DNA of 64,000 nt, taken from contig CM022302.1 in the NCBI GenBank assembly GCA_011799875.1, positions 300,153,048 to 300,217,047 of the forward strand. The letters run 5' to 3'. How positions within the stretch are numbered: position 1 is the stretch's first letter; the number at the start of each line of letters is the position of its first letter. Positions 1 through 12,269 of this stretch are shown one piece after another. This DNA is from Thinopyrum elongatum. Its lineage: Eukaryota; Streptophyta; Magnoliopsida; Poales; Poaceae. Under the pieces are notes generated by a model. It saw nothing but the letters and a program-made list of their open reading frames with translations, ran no database searches and was not told the origin of the DNA. Both the position numbers and the translations under genes were made by a program.

Positions 1-3000
1 ACTCCTACTACACAGCCCAGTTGCAGCCCACCTAGACCCCCTCCGCTCCGGACCGTCGGATCGAGATCCGATGGCCAAAAACGGATGGAAACCCCCTAAC
101 CCTAGCACCTACCCTATATAAACACACCCCTAGTCCATTTTGGCATCCTAACCTAGACCTACCCTACCCCTCCTTCCTCCCGCAGCCAGCCGCCACCTCC
201 CAGCCTCAATTCCGCGCCAGCCACCGCTGCTCCGCCAATTGTCCTCACCACAAGGGCCAGCCGCCACCAGCGCCGCCACCCTCGACCTATTGCGGCGCGC
301 CACGTCGCCCCGCACCTCCAGCCGCCGTGGCCCGCGGAGCCCATCACGGGACCGCGCAGGCCTGAAGCCGCCCGCCGTCGTAGCCCGCGCGCGCCCGCTC
401 GAGCGCTGCCCCGGAGCCCCGCGCCTCGCCCCGAGCGCTCCTCCTAGGCGTCGAACCCCGCCGCCTGCTCGCCAGAGTGTCACCGAACCCGGCGACCACC
501 ACCAGGCCCGACCTTGTCGCCCTCCTCCCCTCCTCCCCTATCCATCTTCCTCTTACCCCGCCGGTCTCTCTCTCTCCAGGAACCGCCATGGCCGTCGCCC
601 GCCGGAGCTCCCGCACCGCCGCCGAAAGCTTGTTGCCGGGTCGCCTCCTCCCTGCTGGTGCCTCGCTGACCGGATCTCGCCCTCGCCCTAAGTCCGGCCG
701 GATCCGGCGAGATCCTGACCGGGAGTCCTCCCCTCGCCTCTTCGTCATCTCTAGCGAGCCCCATCGCCGGATCAGCCATGGCCGGCCTAGCCCAGCCACC
801 GGGATGGCCTCATCCCGGGATCACCCAGGCCCCCGAACCAAACGGCGCGCAGCACCCCGTCGTCCCACACCGCCTCATCCCGTTCCCGCGAGGTCTAAAT
901 TCCACCAAGTCTTTTCTGCAAAATCATCATGTATGCATTTTGTGGTGGCCTTAACTTTGTGCATGTTTGTCATATGGAGATGATCTAGATATGCATTTTG
1001 ATCTACTCAGTGTGCTCTTCATGATGGTGGCTGTTGCATTCATGTTAGGGTGCATCTTGATGTTGTTATCTTCATTGCAAAAGTGCTTGCTGATGTTAAG
1101 TGCTGAAACTGTTATAATTTGCCCTTTTGTTATTTTTGTGTGATTTAATGCATATGTCATATGAGCATCTTGTCAACATGTGTTTGGTGCATTTTTATGT
1201 CTTCTTGTTGCTAGCTTTTATTTCATGCCATGATGTGACTGCGATGAGCTTGCAAACATGCCTAGTCAATGTTGCTAATTTCAGACTTTAATTTCACCAA
1301 GTTAAAATTGTCTGTTATAAAACTTGCTAACTTTGCATGATGGTTGCCACTAATCCATACCATATATGCTTATGATTCCTTCGTGTGATTTGGTCTATGC
1401 AATGTGTAATTTGATGCCATGCCCTTGGTTTTCATGTAAACTTGCTGTAGCTTGTCTCTTTCTTGCTCTCAAATTGCCATCATGATAAAACTGTCATCCT
1501 GTTAACAACATGTTCCATTTTGCAAAGCTCATAGTAATTAATCTATGCATCATATGAAGTTGTGCCCATGGAGTAAGTTGGAGTATGACATGTCTACCTT
1601 ACGATCATACCTTTTTTATAAATATTAAAATTGTTATGTTTTATGTTATGTGCATCTCAAATCAGCATCATGATGTTGCTGTTTTGCATTCCAGGATTTC
1701 ACCAAGTCTGAGAATCAGCTTATTTCATGTTTGCATCTTGTCTTGATGAATACCATTGATCTAGAGGTTATATGGAGATGTTTAGTAAGCAAGTTTTGCC
1801 ATGTTTAACCTGTACTTTTATGTGATGCTATTGTTTGCCACGTTATCGCACTATAGCATGTTTGTTTCATGCCTCCAACATGTCTTCATGTTAACTCTAC
1901 TCACATGTATGCCCTGTTTTTCACAGTCCTAATCTGTGTTATAAAGTTGCTTTTTGCATGGTTCATATAGGATTAATCTTAATGCCTATGAACCTGAACC
2001 TTATAGATATTTGAAGCATGTAATCTGTAATTCAAGTTCATATCATGTTCATGCCAATCTTGTTCTTGTAGCTTGTTATTTTGATGCTTGCAAGATGCCT
2101 AGTTGCTGTTTCGGGCAGATTGTGTCTTAAACTTGTTTCGTGTGTATGGGTTGAACCGTGGCTCCGTTTGGAGCATGATCTATATGAAACTTGCTTGGTT
2201 TTGCATGTAGTTTCATAATATCTTGTTGCATCCATGATTTGAGTGATTGTGGTTGATGTTTACATGATTTTTGCATCAATGCCATGTTTAACTTGTTTTG
2301 CTCATATCTTCTAGGCCGTAGCTCCGAATTAAATGAACTTTATATGTAACTTGACTAGAAAACCATGTAGATCATCATGGTGCATCGTAACTTGCTGTTT
2401 AACAACTCTAACATAAGGTTTATTCAGATCAGGACCAATTTCAAAATTTGCATACGAGGACTTACCAGAATTGTTATATGTTGTTTCCGGCCTCATTTAA
2501 ACTTGCTTTGATGAGATGTTCTTGTATGCATCATCTCTTGCCATGTGTAGCATCATGTAGCCTTTTCATGCATCATACTTGGTTGAGCATCGTGTCATAT
2601 TTATGCTTGTGTGTTTACCATGTAGTTTGCTTCTTTCCGGTTGTGATTCTTCTCGATAGTCCCGGTTTCGTTGCGATTGTGAGGACTCGTTCGACTACGC
2701 TTGGTTCGTCTACGCCCATTCGTCTTCTTCACGGACTCGGTCTTCTTCCTAGCGGGATTCCAGGCAAGATGACCGTCACCTTGGATCTCACTACTATCTT
2801 TGCTATGCTAGTTGTCTCGATGCTATCGCTATGTCGCGCTACCTATCACTTGTTTATCAAGCCTCCCAAATTGCCATGAAAGCCTCTAACCTTTTCCACC
2901 ATCCTAGCAAACCGTTGTTTGGCTATGTTACCACTTTGCTCAGCCCCTCTTATAGCTTTGCTAATTGCAGGTGCAGTTGCGGGTTGTTCCATGTTGGAAC

Positions 3001-4376
3001 ATGGATATCTTGGAATATCACAATATCTCTTATTTAATTAATGCACATATATACTTGGTAAAGGGTGGAAGGCTTGGCCTTTTGCTTGGTGTTTTGTTCT
3101 ACTCTTGTCGCCTTAGTTTCCGTCATACCGGTGTTATGTTCCTTGAATTTTGCGTTCCCAACGCGGTCGGGGTTTATGGGCCCCCCTTGACAGTTCACTT
3201 TGAATAAAACTCTTCCAGCAAGGCCCAACTTTGGTTTTACCATTTGCCTAATAACAACTAAAACTTGCATAGGGACTTTCCGGACCCCGAGGATTCTTAA
3301 TCAACAACCCCGGGCCAGTGCTCCTCATGAGTGTTGGTCCAAACTAGAGCACCGTGCGGGACCGCCCCTTGGCAACTTGGGGTCTTTTGGTACCTATACG
3401 CTTAGCTTATCCGTCGTGGCCTGAGATGAGATACGTGCGGCTACTATCAGGGTGTCAGCACGTCGGGAGGTCTTGCTGGTTTTGTTTTACCATTGTCGAA
3501 ATGTCTTGTGCACCTAGATTCCGAGTTTGATCGGGTTGTCCCGAGATGGAGGATTGCCTCCGCGGATCGTGAGAGCTTATCTTGGGCTAAGTTGGGACAC
3601 CCCTGTAGGGTTTAAACTTTCAAGAGCCGTGCCCGCGGTTATGTGGCAGATGGGAGTTTTTAAAATCTGGTTGTAGTGAACTTCACACTAAACTCATTTA
3701 AAATACACCAACCGCGTGCGTAACCGTGACCGTCTCTTTTCAAGTGAGTTCGAGAAGAGAACACGGTGGGGTTATGTTTGATTCGTAAGTAGTTCAGGAT
3801 CACTTATTGATCATTACTAGTTTGTGACCGTTATGCGTAGTAACTCTTCTTACTCTTGTACTCGTAAGTTAGCCACCATACAGATGCTTTGTCGCTTGCT
3901 ACAACCTCACCACTTATCCATTCCATACCCTTTAAGCTTTGCTAGTCTTGATACCCATGGTAATGGGATTGCTGAGTCCTCGTGGCTCACAGATTACTAC
4001 AACAACAGTTGCAGGTACAGGTAATGCGATGATCTAACGTGAGAGAGACTTTTGCTTGTTTTGGAGTTCTTCTTCTGCTTCTTCTTCTTTGATCGAGGGA
4101 TAGGTTCCTGGTCGGTAGCCTGGGCTAGCAGGTTGGATGTCATTCTTGTTTTTCCGTTTGTTTTCATTCGTAGTCGGATGATGCTCTTCTGTATGATGTT
4201 TGCGATGTATTGATGTATTCTTGTGGCATTTGTATGCCTTTGTATGTATCCCCAACTGAGTTGTATATGGTACGATGTAATGATATCCACCTTGCAAAAG
4301 CATCTTCAATATACGGCTCTATCCTTGGTGGGACCTTCGAGTTCCTCTCGGATAGGATCGTATATTGGGTGTGACA
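1..4376 (+). mobile_element. Long LTR (Sukkula/LARD-like), left end outside the window
   Basis: The block has LTR architecture: a TATA box at 114-121, a very GC-rich leader (about 150-900), then AT-rich transcribed-looking DNA, an AATAAA at 3204-3209, and an abrupt end at a GTGTGACA string near 4376. No protein family is recognisable; the open frames at 150-980 exist on both strands because the DNA is GC-rich. Over 4.3 kb is far longer than a normal Gypsy LTR and fits the known 4-5 kb LTRs of barley Sukkula-type LARDs. No primer-binding site follows 4376, so it is a solo LTR or the 3' LTR of an element lying to the left. Family assignment is from memory; the LTR call itself is moderately secure. 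Confidence 0.55.
114..121 (+). promoter_or_regulatory. TATA box of the long LTR
   Basis: CTATATAAA lies in a pyrimidine-rich context about 30 bp upstream of a probable start site near 145-150, immediately before a GC-rich leader. This is the expected place for the U3/R boundary of the LTR. Confidence 0.5.
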
Positions 4377-5860
4377 CAGAGTGAGTGCGTGTACATTTCT
4401 TCTTGTACGTAGTACTTAATTTATCTCACTTCATATTGTTTCCCACTCCTATGATATTCCTATCCTAGGAACAAAATGAGGCGGTACTAAGTTTGTGTGT
4501 GTGTAGGGAGAACGAGACATCGATGATGTGTACGAGTAGTCGCGCGAGTCGTCACTATGTGTGTGTGCGCGCACACACACATAGACATGCATATCCGTGT
4601 TTACGTAAAATTCTTACTTTCATCTCCATCTCCATCTCCTCTCCATCTCCAATCATATTTGCCCAACTGGCACATTATTTATGTTATTAATTACGTAGAA
4701 ATATTTACGTACGTCCAGCATCTCTCATTTGCGGGTGTCTGGACCGTTAGCACGCCCGCTCCTGACCGCCCTGGCCAGCCCGAACCCTCTTCATCACCCG
4801 CGCATGCTTCCCGCCCAAAACAGTCAGTACCGCATTCATGCCCAGCCAGAGCAGACGCGGCCTCTCACTGGCGCCGGCATTGAAGCGGCCCGCTGGCCGA
4901 TAGAGCGCCGCCCGTGCCGCTTCCCGGTGCATGTGACTGCTCCGCGTTCAAACATCACCACGGCCGGTCACAACTTGCATGTAAAAAGGTTCTTGGGAGT
5001 CCGTGCTATAGCTAGCTGTCCTCCCCCTCCTCGTCTATCTCTTCTAGTAGTGCTAGTACTCCATGGCGCGATCCATCGACAAGCAGGCGGGAAAGTTTGC
5101 GTATACTCGGTTTGCGGTGAGTGGCATGCCGAGCGACCGTGTGGGGTGGGGGAGGGTGAGACATGAATGCGACAGACGTGACTTAAATGTTGGTTTTGCT
5201 CGATGGCGCGATCCAACGAAACGAAACATTTGTTTCCAAAAGAATACTGTACTGCATGAGGGAGAAGCAAATTCAACGAAGAGTGATGGTTTGCTTCTTC
5301 TGTCCAACTAACTACCGGGTCTAGTGATTTGACGGCTCATTTGTCACTATTACTGCGGCGGTAGAGCGTCGTAGAGCGTCTGCACTCTTATTTATTTATT
5401 CTGTGATAAAAGTAACTTTCTCCACTCTTACACCAGAGGAGTACGAAACACGGCAGCCCGGTGACTACATGGCCCACCTCCCACTATCACCATATTCCTT
5501 GGACATCGTGCGACACCTCCGGTCCTTTTTTCTTTGCGCAGTAGTACTACGTAGCAGCCCGCATGCCAAGAAAAAATTACTATACACCAGAGTGTATAGA
5601 CTATTTTGCCCCCGGATTTGCTATGGAGGAAATGCTAGGTAGTTACGCACATGCAAAGTACTCAATTCTCGCGAACAATTACTCCTCTCTCCATCTCTCT
5701 GGATGCGGGCTCACTAGATCTATTTGCATGCAGCTCTCTCTCTCTCTCTCTCTCTTTGGTTTTGCATGCATGCGACGAGACTCTCTCTCTGTGCAAGCAT
5801 GCCTTTAGCATGGTTAATAATATAGCCGGTTGATGGCTAACATGTTGCCATGTCATCTAT
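4377..5860. other. Intergenic DNA without a recognisable gene
   Basis: A GT/CA-rich microsatellite lies at 4555-4580, a GC-rich patch at 4740-4980, and a CT dinucleotide run at about 5731-5755. Short open frames here are not conserved families that I recognise. The stretch 5270-5420 resembles 6985-7045 and 9060-9180 (same phrases about a phenylalanine-free, AT-biased 'gatttgac...ctcatt' block), so it belongs to the diverged duplication described below. Confidence 0.5.
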
Positions 5861-5862
5861 AG

Positions 5863-6048
5863 CCAATGTAATAGTCAACATGTATAGTAATGGGCTACAA
5901 GAAAGTACTACTCCCTCCATTCCCTTGTAGAAGAAAGTACTATTGCCTCAATTATTGTTAGTGGCCTTGTATAGATGCAAAATATATTTTTCCTAGTGGC
6001 CAATATAATAGTCAACATGTATAGTAATGGGCTACAAGAAAGTACTAC
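5863..6048. repeat. 49-bp direct repeat flanking an 88-bp insert inside a MITE-like sequence
   Basis: The segments 5863-5911 and 6000-6048 are the same 49 bp with one difference. They enclose 88 bp that start with ACTCCCTCC, the usual Stowaway terminus. The outer sequence (from about 5810, with 'agccggttgatggc') resembles common short grass DNA elements. The 49-bp copies are too long to be a transposon TSD and suggest a small tandem duplication or a repaired excision. Confidence 0.55.
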
Positions 6049-6085
6049 ATTTTACCACATGACCCACCATACACTCTCACATACT

Positions 6086-6200
6086 ACCTCCGTCCTGGTT
6101 TATTAGTCCCCTATGTAATTTATGCATGATACTAGTATATGATACTCCCCACTATGAGTAGCCTTATACGCATACAAAAAAGGACCGGTGGGAGTACGAA
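6086..6200. mobile_element. Stowaway-like MITE remnant
   Basis: The left end reads TACCTCCGTCCTGGTTTATT, the same terminus as the complete MITE at 23705-23909. The right end (about 6180-6198, 'ggaccggtgggag') is a decayed inverted version. Length and termini fit a non-autonomous Tc1/mariner element; TA target sites are not certain. Confidence 0.45.
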
Positions 6201-6219
6201 GCTTTTAGATTTTGTTTCA

Positions 6220-6870
6220 TGTATGTATCGTGACTCCAGGGTTGCCCCGTTACAACATTCCAGCAAATACAAAGGAAAACTAACACGCATGCTGATGCAT
6301 CTCAATGATTCACAGATCATAGCCAATATTTACTTCACAACTAAAGACAAAAGTTGTGAGAGTGTGTACAAAAAAAATATTGATGGAGTCTCAAGGCCTT
6401 AAACCCTAAACCCTAAACAGGATTTAATTTCCTGGCTAGGTAGAACCTGTCGAAGGAAAGAAGCCTGGCACCCTCGGATCATACGATGCTTTTGTGCAGT
6501 TCAACTAAAATTGAGCTGAGCATCCCTGTTGGCAAAGATATTGAAGAAGTGTGATTAGAATAATAGTAGTGGCACTAGTTCATGAGACATAAACTCGTCA
6601 CAAATAGAAGCCGATAGAAGTAGAGAAAGATCCACATGGAGATGGAGCTACGTGGGGAGCTGCTATAGTGGAGCAAGCCGCCTCTAAAAGGAAGTTGTAC
6701 CTGGGACGTCGGGGTGTAGCTAGAAGGGCGGTGGGACACACCGACAGTGGGTTTTCTCCCTCGCCGCAGTCGACCGCGTCTATGCAGAACATCGTCCCCT
6801 TCCCCCGGTGGCGGGATCAGGCCGGATCTATGACCAGCGGTGTGGCCACCGTCGTTCTATGCTTGTGAAG
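6220..6870. repeat. Diverged duplicate, copy 1 (partner 9390-10560)
   Basis: Several phrases recur in the same order at 9390-10560: 'gcatctcaatgatt', 'cacaactaaagacaaa', 'ttgtgcagttc...aaaattgagctgagc', 'gaagatccacatg' and a GC-rich block ending '...gaccagcggtgtggccaccg'. A minus-strand 64-codon frame at 6598-6792 lies in the GC-rich block, but its counterpart at 10289-10633 encodes a different peptide, so coding is not supported. Two copies of an unknown element or segment are the simplest reading. Confidence 0.5.
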
Positions 6871-7216
6871 AGAGCAACCCAAGCAAGTAGGCTTGTAGCT
6901 TAGGCTCCTGCTAGTGTATACATAGTGGAGCGATTTTCTTTTTCTCTCCATATCAACCTTTTTATATTGCGTACGTGTCACTGAAGAGTGAAATGATGGC
7001 TGCTTTGTCCGAGTAACTTACTGTGTGATTTGACTGCGCATTAGTCATATTACCGTGGCCCGTGCACGTACTCCCCCTACGTTTATGACAGTTCCTGAGT
7101 CTCACTTGTACTTATCTCTATTTTCTTGCATAACACGTAGACAGGATGCGCATAGAGGAATTTTGTTACAGCACGTTGTTACGTACCTACTCCCTCCTTC
7201 TGGTTCACTACTAGTA

Positions 7217-7260
7217 CTCTCTCCGTCCTGGTTTGTTGGTCCCCTTTGTACTCAATTCAT
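7217..7260. mobile_element. Stowaway-like MITE terminus, fragment
   Basis: CTCTCTCCGTCCTGGTTTG followed by 'ttggtcccctttgta' is the left terminus of the family at 23705-23909. No matching right terminus was found downstream, so it is a fragment. Confidence 0.4.
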
Positions 7261-7689
7261 GGGCTCGTTTTCCTCAAGAAATTGTATTTACCTACGTATT
7301 AATATCGGGAATGCATGCGTGAACAACGAATAATTAAACATTGCATGCAACACTTTGACAAACATTGAGATATGAACATGTGAATGTGAGGGACTACAAC
7401 CTCGTGCATGCATGCAACAGTCACACATACACATGCACGCAAAAACGCATGCGATGCCCTAATGCATGCATCTCCAAGCACACGACATAACACACACGGT
7501 CACGCTCAAGTGCTCAACCTACACGTGCATGCACACACATACTCAGCCAGGGTGAGCTAGTGACCGTATAAACACCGGAAAATGTATATAGTGACCGCAA
7601 TGAGCGTATTATGAAGTCCACTGAATGTATTTTTACAAATATACAGTGACAACCAGTGTATTTATCTCGTTTCAAATTAACCAATTAAC

Positions 7690-8085
7690 TGGAAAGGAGG
7701 CAGTATGGACTAGCATTACTTTGTTGTGTCCTGTCAACTTGCAGAATGACGAGAAGCTTGCAGGACGATGAGAAGCTTGCGCACGGTAGCTCGCAGGACA
7801 AGGAGAAAGTTTTGACTAATGCAAACTCTCCCTCGCTCAGGCGGTGGACGTGCAACAGTTAATTCGGTGTTAGATTGCCAGAAGCATACACTGTACTAGT
7901 ACCATCATTGTTCGACTTCCCAAAGAGGCGAAGAGCCAAGTGCAAAGTTTACTACAATAGTACTCCGATTAGTATTACGTACTACTAGTACTACTATACA
8001 GGTACTACTAGGAACCGCATGGTGGAGCGTCTGCACTCTTATTTTATTTTAGTCTGTGATAAAGCAATCTTCAACACATTTGCTT
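7690..8085. repeat. Local duplication, copy 1 (partner 8430-8765)
   Basis: This block and 8430-8765 share 'ggaggcagtatggactagca', the 'gaagcttttgactaatgcaa' phrase, 'aggcggtggacgtgca', 'cattgttcgacttccc', 'gaggcgaagagccaag' and 'aaccgcatggtggagcgtct' in the same order. Identity looks about 85-90 percent by eye. No gene is evident. Confidence 0.6.
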
Positions 8086-8429
8086 CTGTTCGAGGGTTCT
8101 CGCATGTGATAATGGAAGTTGATTGCATGGAACACTCGCCACAATTCTCGCTTAATTTTGGCTCCTATCCGGTTAGAAATAGGAGGGCTCAGTAATATTT
8201 TCTCTTTTTTTTTGTTATTCACCATGTAAACAGGTCAGCAAACCTTGCAGCGCATCTTTATGCGAACCGTGCTTGCTGCACTTTGAATGTGACTGAGAGC
8301 TGGCTTGATGAAACACCTCGCTTCCTTTTTTGTGGGGTACCTCGCTTCCTAGTGACCAGTCTCTTGGCTAATTGTCCTAAGTATATGAATAAAGCTCTCT
8401 CATTTACCCAAAAAAAATTAGGCCATATT

Positions 8430-8765
8430 AACCAGAATGGAGGCAGTATGGACTAGCACTACTTTGCAGGACAAGGTAAAGCTTGTTTACGCCCTCTCCG
8501 TCTACCTCAAGAGCGGTGGCTCGCAAGACGAGGAGAAGCTTTTGACTAATGCAACCTACCATCGCCCAGGCGGTGGACGTGCAGCAGTTCATTCGGTGTC
8601 AGATTGCTAGAGGCATACACTGTATTACCATCATTGTTCGACTTCCCGAAGAGGCGAAGAGCCAAGCGCAAGGTTTAGTAGTACTACTAGTATACAGGTA
8701 CTAGGAACCGCATGGTGGAGCGTCTGTACTCTTATTTTATTTTAATCTCTAATAAGTACACATTT
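8430..8765. repeat. Local duplication, copy 2 (partner 7690-8085)
   Basis: Second copy of the block described at 7690-8085, slightly shorter and diverged by substitutions and small indels. Confidence 0.6.
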
Positions 8766-9389
8766 ATTCGTGAGAAGTGTGGAAAACGGCAGTCCAATAG
8801 TACTATTAAAAAGCATCAAACATGTAATGATGACATCGATCAACCATGCTTGAATATATCTTGGCCTCCGTGCGACACCTAGCCCGTCTATGTTCTCGCT
8901 CCTCGTCTCTCTCAAGGAGTGGCGGGTTGGCCATTTTGCCGTCAATTGAGATCGGTTTGCTCACACTCTGGTCCCACATGTCAGTGATATGCCAAGAGGA
9001 AGTGCATTGACCAACAGGTCATACGCGGACTTGGTTTTGCACCTTCATACTAGTATGAGCGGATTCAAAGAAGAGCGTATTGATGGTTGCTTCTTCTGAG
9101 CAACTTACAGTGGGAAAGGTGGGGCTTATGATTTGACTGCTCATTACTCACTATTAGCGCGGCACAACGACCGGGTTGAGTCTCCCATGCGGTTGTGCAC
9201 TCTAATTTGGTGCATGGCACATGGACCCAGATGTTGAATGGCTTCTGGCAATGCTATCAAGCTTCCAGCATTTGTTTACATAATTGACGTATACAAATAA
9301 TTTTCCAGCGACATGAAATTGTACAATGCTCTGAAGCTTTCAGCTTTTGTTTTGTGTTTCTTGCCAGCTGGAAGGTTGTCTCATTAGAA

Positions 9390-10560
9390 CATCAATGAAA
9401 TACTAGAAAGGAAACTAACATCCGTGCTCTTTGGAAAAAATAAAAAACAAATTTCCTTGCTAATGCATCTCAATGATTAGCAAGTCAGAGCTAATATTCA
9501 CATCACAACTGAAGACAAAGTAATGAGAAGGTGTTAAATTAAAATTGATCCATGCTTTCATTGGCAGCAACTTCCCCCAGCTCTGTCTAAATCAACAAGG
9601 CATGTTGGGAAAAAAGTAGCTGTCAGGAGCATGCAACATTCCGATCATTTTGTGCAGTTCCGCTAAAATAGAGCTGAGCGTCCCTGTTCCAAAGATATTG
9701 AGTAAGTGTGATTACAATAATAGAGGACTGTTGATGAAACAATAAACACACAAATAGAAGCCGGTCACCTTTGCAGTCTCTCTTAAGACTAACTAGTTGG
9801 AGAAGATTAAGCAAATAGTTGGAGAAGATTAGGCTCGGAGTTGGATGAGGAGGATAGAGCAAAACCAATCTCACTTTGTGCAGTCGCACTGAAATGTGGA
9901 GACATTGCCCGTGTGACATTTTAGTAGAACTGCACAAAACGCTCTTAAGAAAAAAGTGATTTGTGCAGTTCACCAAAAGGTCGCAATAGCAACGAGGTGA
10001 AATGGATAGCCCTGTTTGCAAAAAAAAAAGAGGTAGAAAGGAAACAATTACTAGCCAATAACAGTTGATGACACATACGATGACAAAAAAGAAGCATATT
10101 CCTTGTCCTAAGGGAAGATAGCAGCACGGTTGTTTATCTAAAATGGTGTGAGGACGAGATTGCAATATGGAAAGTACGCCGAACGAGCTACATTTTGGGC
10201 AAAGAACTAGGGAAGATCCACATGCAAGATTTTCCATATGCAGCGACGTGGGAAGATGGGCAGTCGAGCAAGGCCGGAGGGGAGGAAGCTATACCTGGGG
10301 CTCGTCAGGATGTAAATAGGAGGACGGCGGCGGGCCGGATCTGCCCATACTGCGGCAGCGAGCAAGTGGCGAAGGCCCTACCACGCCGAGCTTGGTCAGA
10401 GAGAACGGCGGGTACCGCTGATCAGGACGTGCTGCGTCGACACCGTCGAACGGAGTAATGATGCACATCCTCCCTTTCCGCCGGCGGACGGGATGCATAC
10501 GGATCAGTGACCAATGGTGAGAGAGAGAGGCCACCGCCGCCTTGTGTGAGATAGTGTGAC
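9390..10560. repeat. Diverged duplicate, copy 2 (partner 6220-6870)
   Basis: This matches 6220-6870 in phrase order but carries extra DNA, including several 'tgtgcagttc' motifs between 9650 and 9980. The 204-codon minus-strand frame at 9623-10237 is low-complexity and hydrophobic, has no recognisable domain and is probably chance. The interval 10560-10823 up to the retrotransposon shows no gene. Confidence 0.45.
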
Positions 10561-10818
10561 GAGAGACAAACCCCGGCAGGCTGGCTCCATTGTATATAGT
10601 GGAGCGGATTTCTTTTTTCTCGATAACAATCATTTTATATTATGTACGTGCCATTAAGGAATATAACTTTATTTAAAACTAACATGTCAAGTCAAACTTT
10701 GTTCCCTATAAGTGTGGTGCATGACCCTCCTTCAAGTAAACAACCGCTACACGCGTCAAATTATCACGTGGGCTGCCTTTTCATACAGAAATAAGCTCCA
10801 CCATGTACCCGCGCGGGT

Positions 10819-10823
10819 GTGGT
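10819..10823. repeat. Left target-site duplication of the Athila-like element
   Basis: GTGGT precedes the left LTR; GTGGC (20903-20907) follows the right LTR. Four of five bases match, as expected for a 5-bp Gypsy TSD with one later transition. Confidence 0.7.
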
Positions 10824-12256
10824 TGATGACCCACAAGTATAGGGGATCTATCGTAGTCCTTTCGATAAGTAAGAGTGTCGAACCCAACGAGGAGCAGAAG
10901 GAAATGACAAGCGGTTTTCAGCATGGTATTCTTTGCAAGCACTGAAATTGTCGGTAACAGATAGTTTGGTGATAAGATAATTCGTAACGGGCAAGTAACA
11001 AGTGTAACAAAGGTGCAGCAAGGTGGCCCAATCCTTTTTGTAGCAAAGGACAAGCCTGGACGAACTCTTATATAAAGCAAAGCGCTCCCGAGGACACATG
11101 GGAATTACTGTCAAGCTAGTTTTCATCATGCTCATATGATTCGCGTTCGTTACTTTGTTAATTTGATATGTGGGTGGACCGGTGCTTGGGTGCTCTCCTT
11201 ACTTGGACAAGCCTCCCACTTATGATTAACCTCTCCCGCAAGCATCCGCAACTATGAAAGAAGAATTAAGATAAATCTAACCATAGCATGAAACATGTGG
11301 ATCCAAATCAACCCCTTACGAAGCAACGCATAAACTAGGGTTTAAGCTTCTGTCACTCTAGCAACCCATCATCTACTTATTACTTCCCAATGCCTTCCCC
11401 TAGGCCCAAATCATGGTGAAGTGTCATGTAGTCGACGTTCACATAACACCACTAGAGGAGAGACAACATACATCTTATCAAAATATCGAACGAATACCAA
11501 ATTCACATGATTACTTATAACAAGACTTCTCCCATGTCCTCAGGAACAAATGTAACTACTCACAAAGCATATTCATGTTCATAATCAGAGGAGTAATAAT
11601 TAGCATTAAGGATCCGAACATATGATCAAGACTACTAGCAACCCATAGATTCCAATCTGAGGTTTTGAGACAAAGATCGGATACAAGAGATGAACAAGGG
11701 TTTGAGAGGAGATGGTGCTGGTGAAGATGTTGATGGAGATTGACCCCCTCTCGATGAGAGGATCGTTGGTGATGACGATGGCTTTGATTTCCCCCTCCGG
11801 GAGGGAAGTTTCCCCGGCAGAACAGCTCCGCCGGAGCCCTAGATTGCTTCTGCCCAGGTTCCGCCTCGAGACGGCGGCGCTTCGTCCCGAAAGCTTCCTC
11901 TTGATTTTTTCCAGGTCAAAACACATCATATAGCAGAATATGGGCACCGGGGGCCTGCCAGGTGGGGCCACAAGGCAGGGGGCGCGCCCCACACCCTTGT
12001 GGTTGTCTGGTGGATCCCCTCTGGTATTTTCTTCGCCTAATATTTTTTATATATTCCAAAATAATTCTCCATAAATTTTCAGGACTTTTGGAGTTGTGTA
12101 GAATAGGTCTCTCATATTTGCACCTTTTCCAGTCCAGAATTCCAGCTGCCGGCATTCTCCCTCTTCATGTAAACCTTATAAAATAAGAGAGAAAAGGCAT
12201 AAGTATTGTACCAAAATAGGTAATAACAGCCCATAATGCAATAAATATCAATATAA
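10824..12256 (-). repeat. 3' LTR of the Athila-like element (26 bp missing at its outer start)
   Basis: Plus-strand left boundary TGATGACCC. Compared with the other LTR it lacks about 26 bp at the junction with the polypurine tract: the LTR start containing 'gacgtatc' is absent and the tract abuts 'tatattgatat'. It also has one GGCGCGCC box near 11980 where the partner has two. Open frames on either strand here have no recognisable product. Confidence 0.85.
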
Positions 12257-12269
12257 CTCCCCCAAGCTT
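12257..12269 (-). other. Polypurine tract adjoining the 3' LTR
   Basis: Read on the minus strand this is AAGCTTGGGGGAG, directly beside the truncated LTR start. It is the expected plus-strand priming site. The identical 13-mer recurs at 13772-13784 and 18823-18835. Confidence 0.75.

Noticed and set aside
150..980. Several 60-168 codon frames on both strands
   Set aside because: They overlap in all frames in extremely GC-rich DNA inside an LTR, and none resembles a protein family.
6400..6420. Plant telomere-like repeat, two units of CCCTAAA
   Set aside because: Only two units and no flanking degenerate repeats, so it is likely chance or a common promoter-type motif.
9623..10237. 204-codon minus-strand frame
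   Set aside because: Leucine/cysteine-rich composition from AT-rich DNA, no domain, and no matching frame in the duplicate block.
10806..10818. ACCCGCGCGGGT palindrome next to the retrotransposon insertion
   Set aside because: A 12-bp palindrome alone is not evidence of a transposon end; no partner was found.
11606..12186. Frames of 70-130 codons in the Athila-like LTR, repeated at 20215-20806
   Set aside because: They occur identically in both LTRs on both strands; no family recognised and LTR DNA is noncoding.
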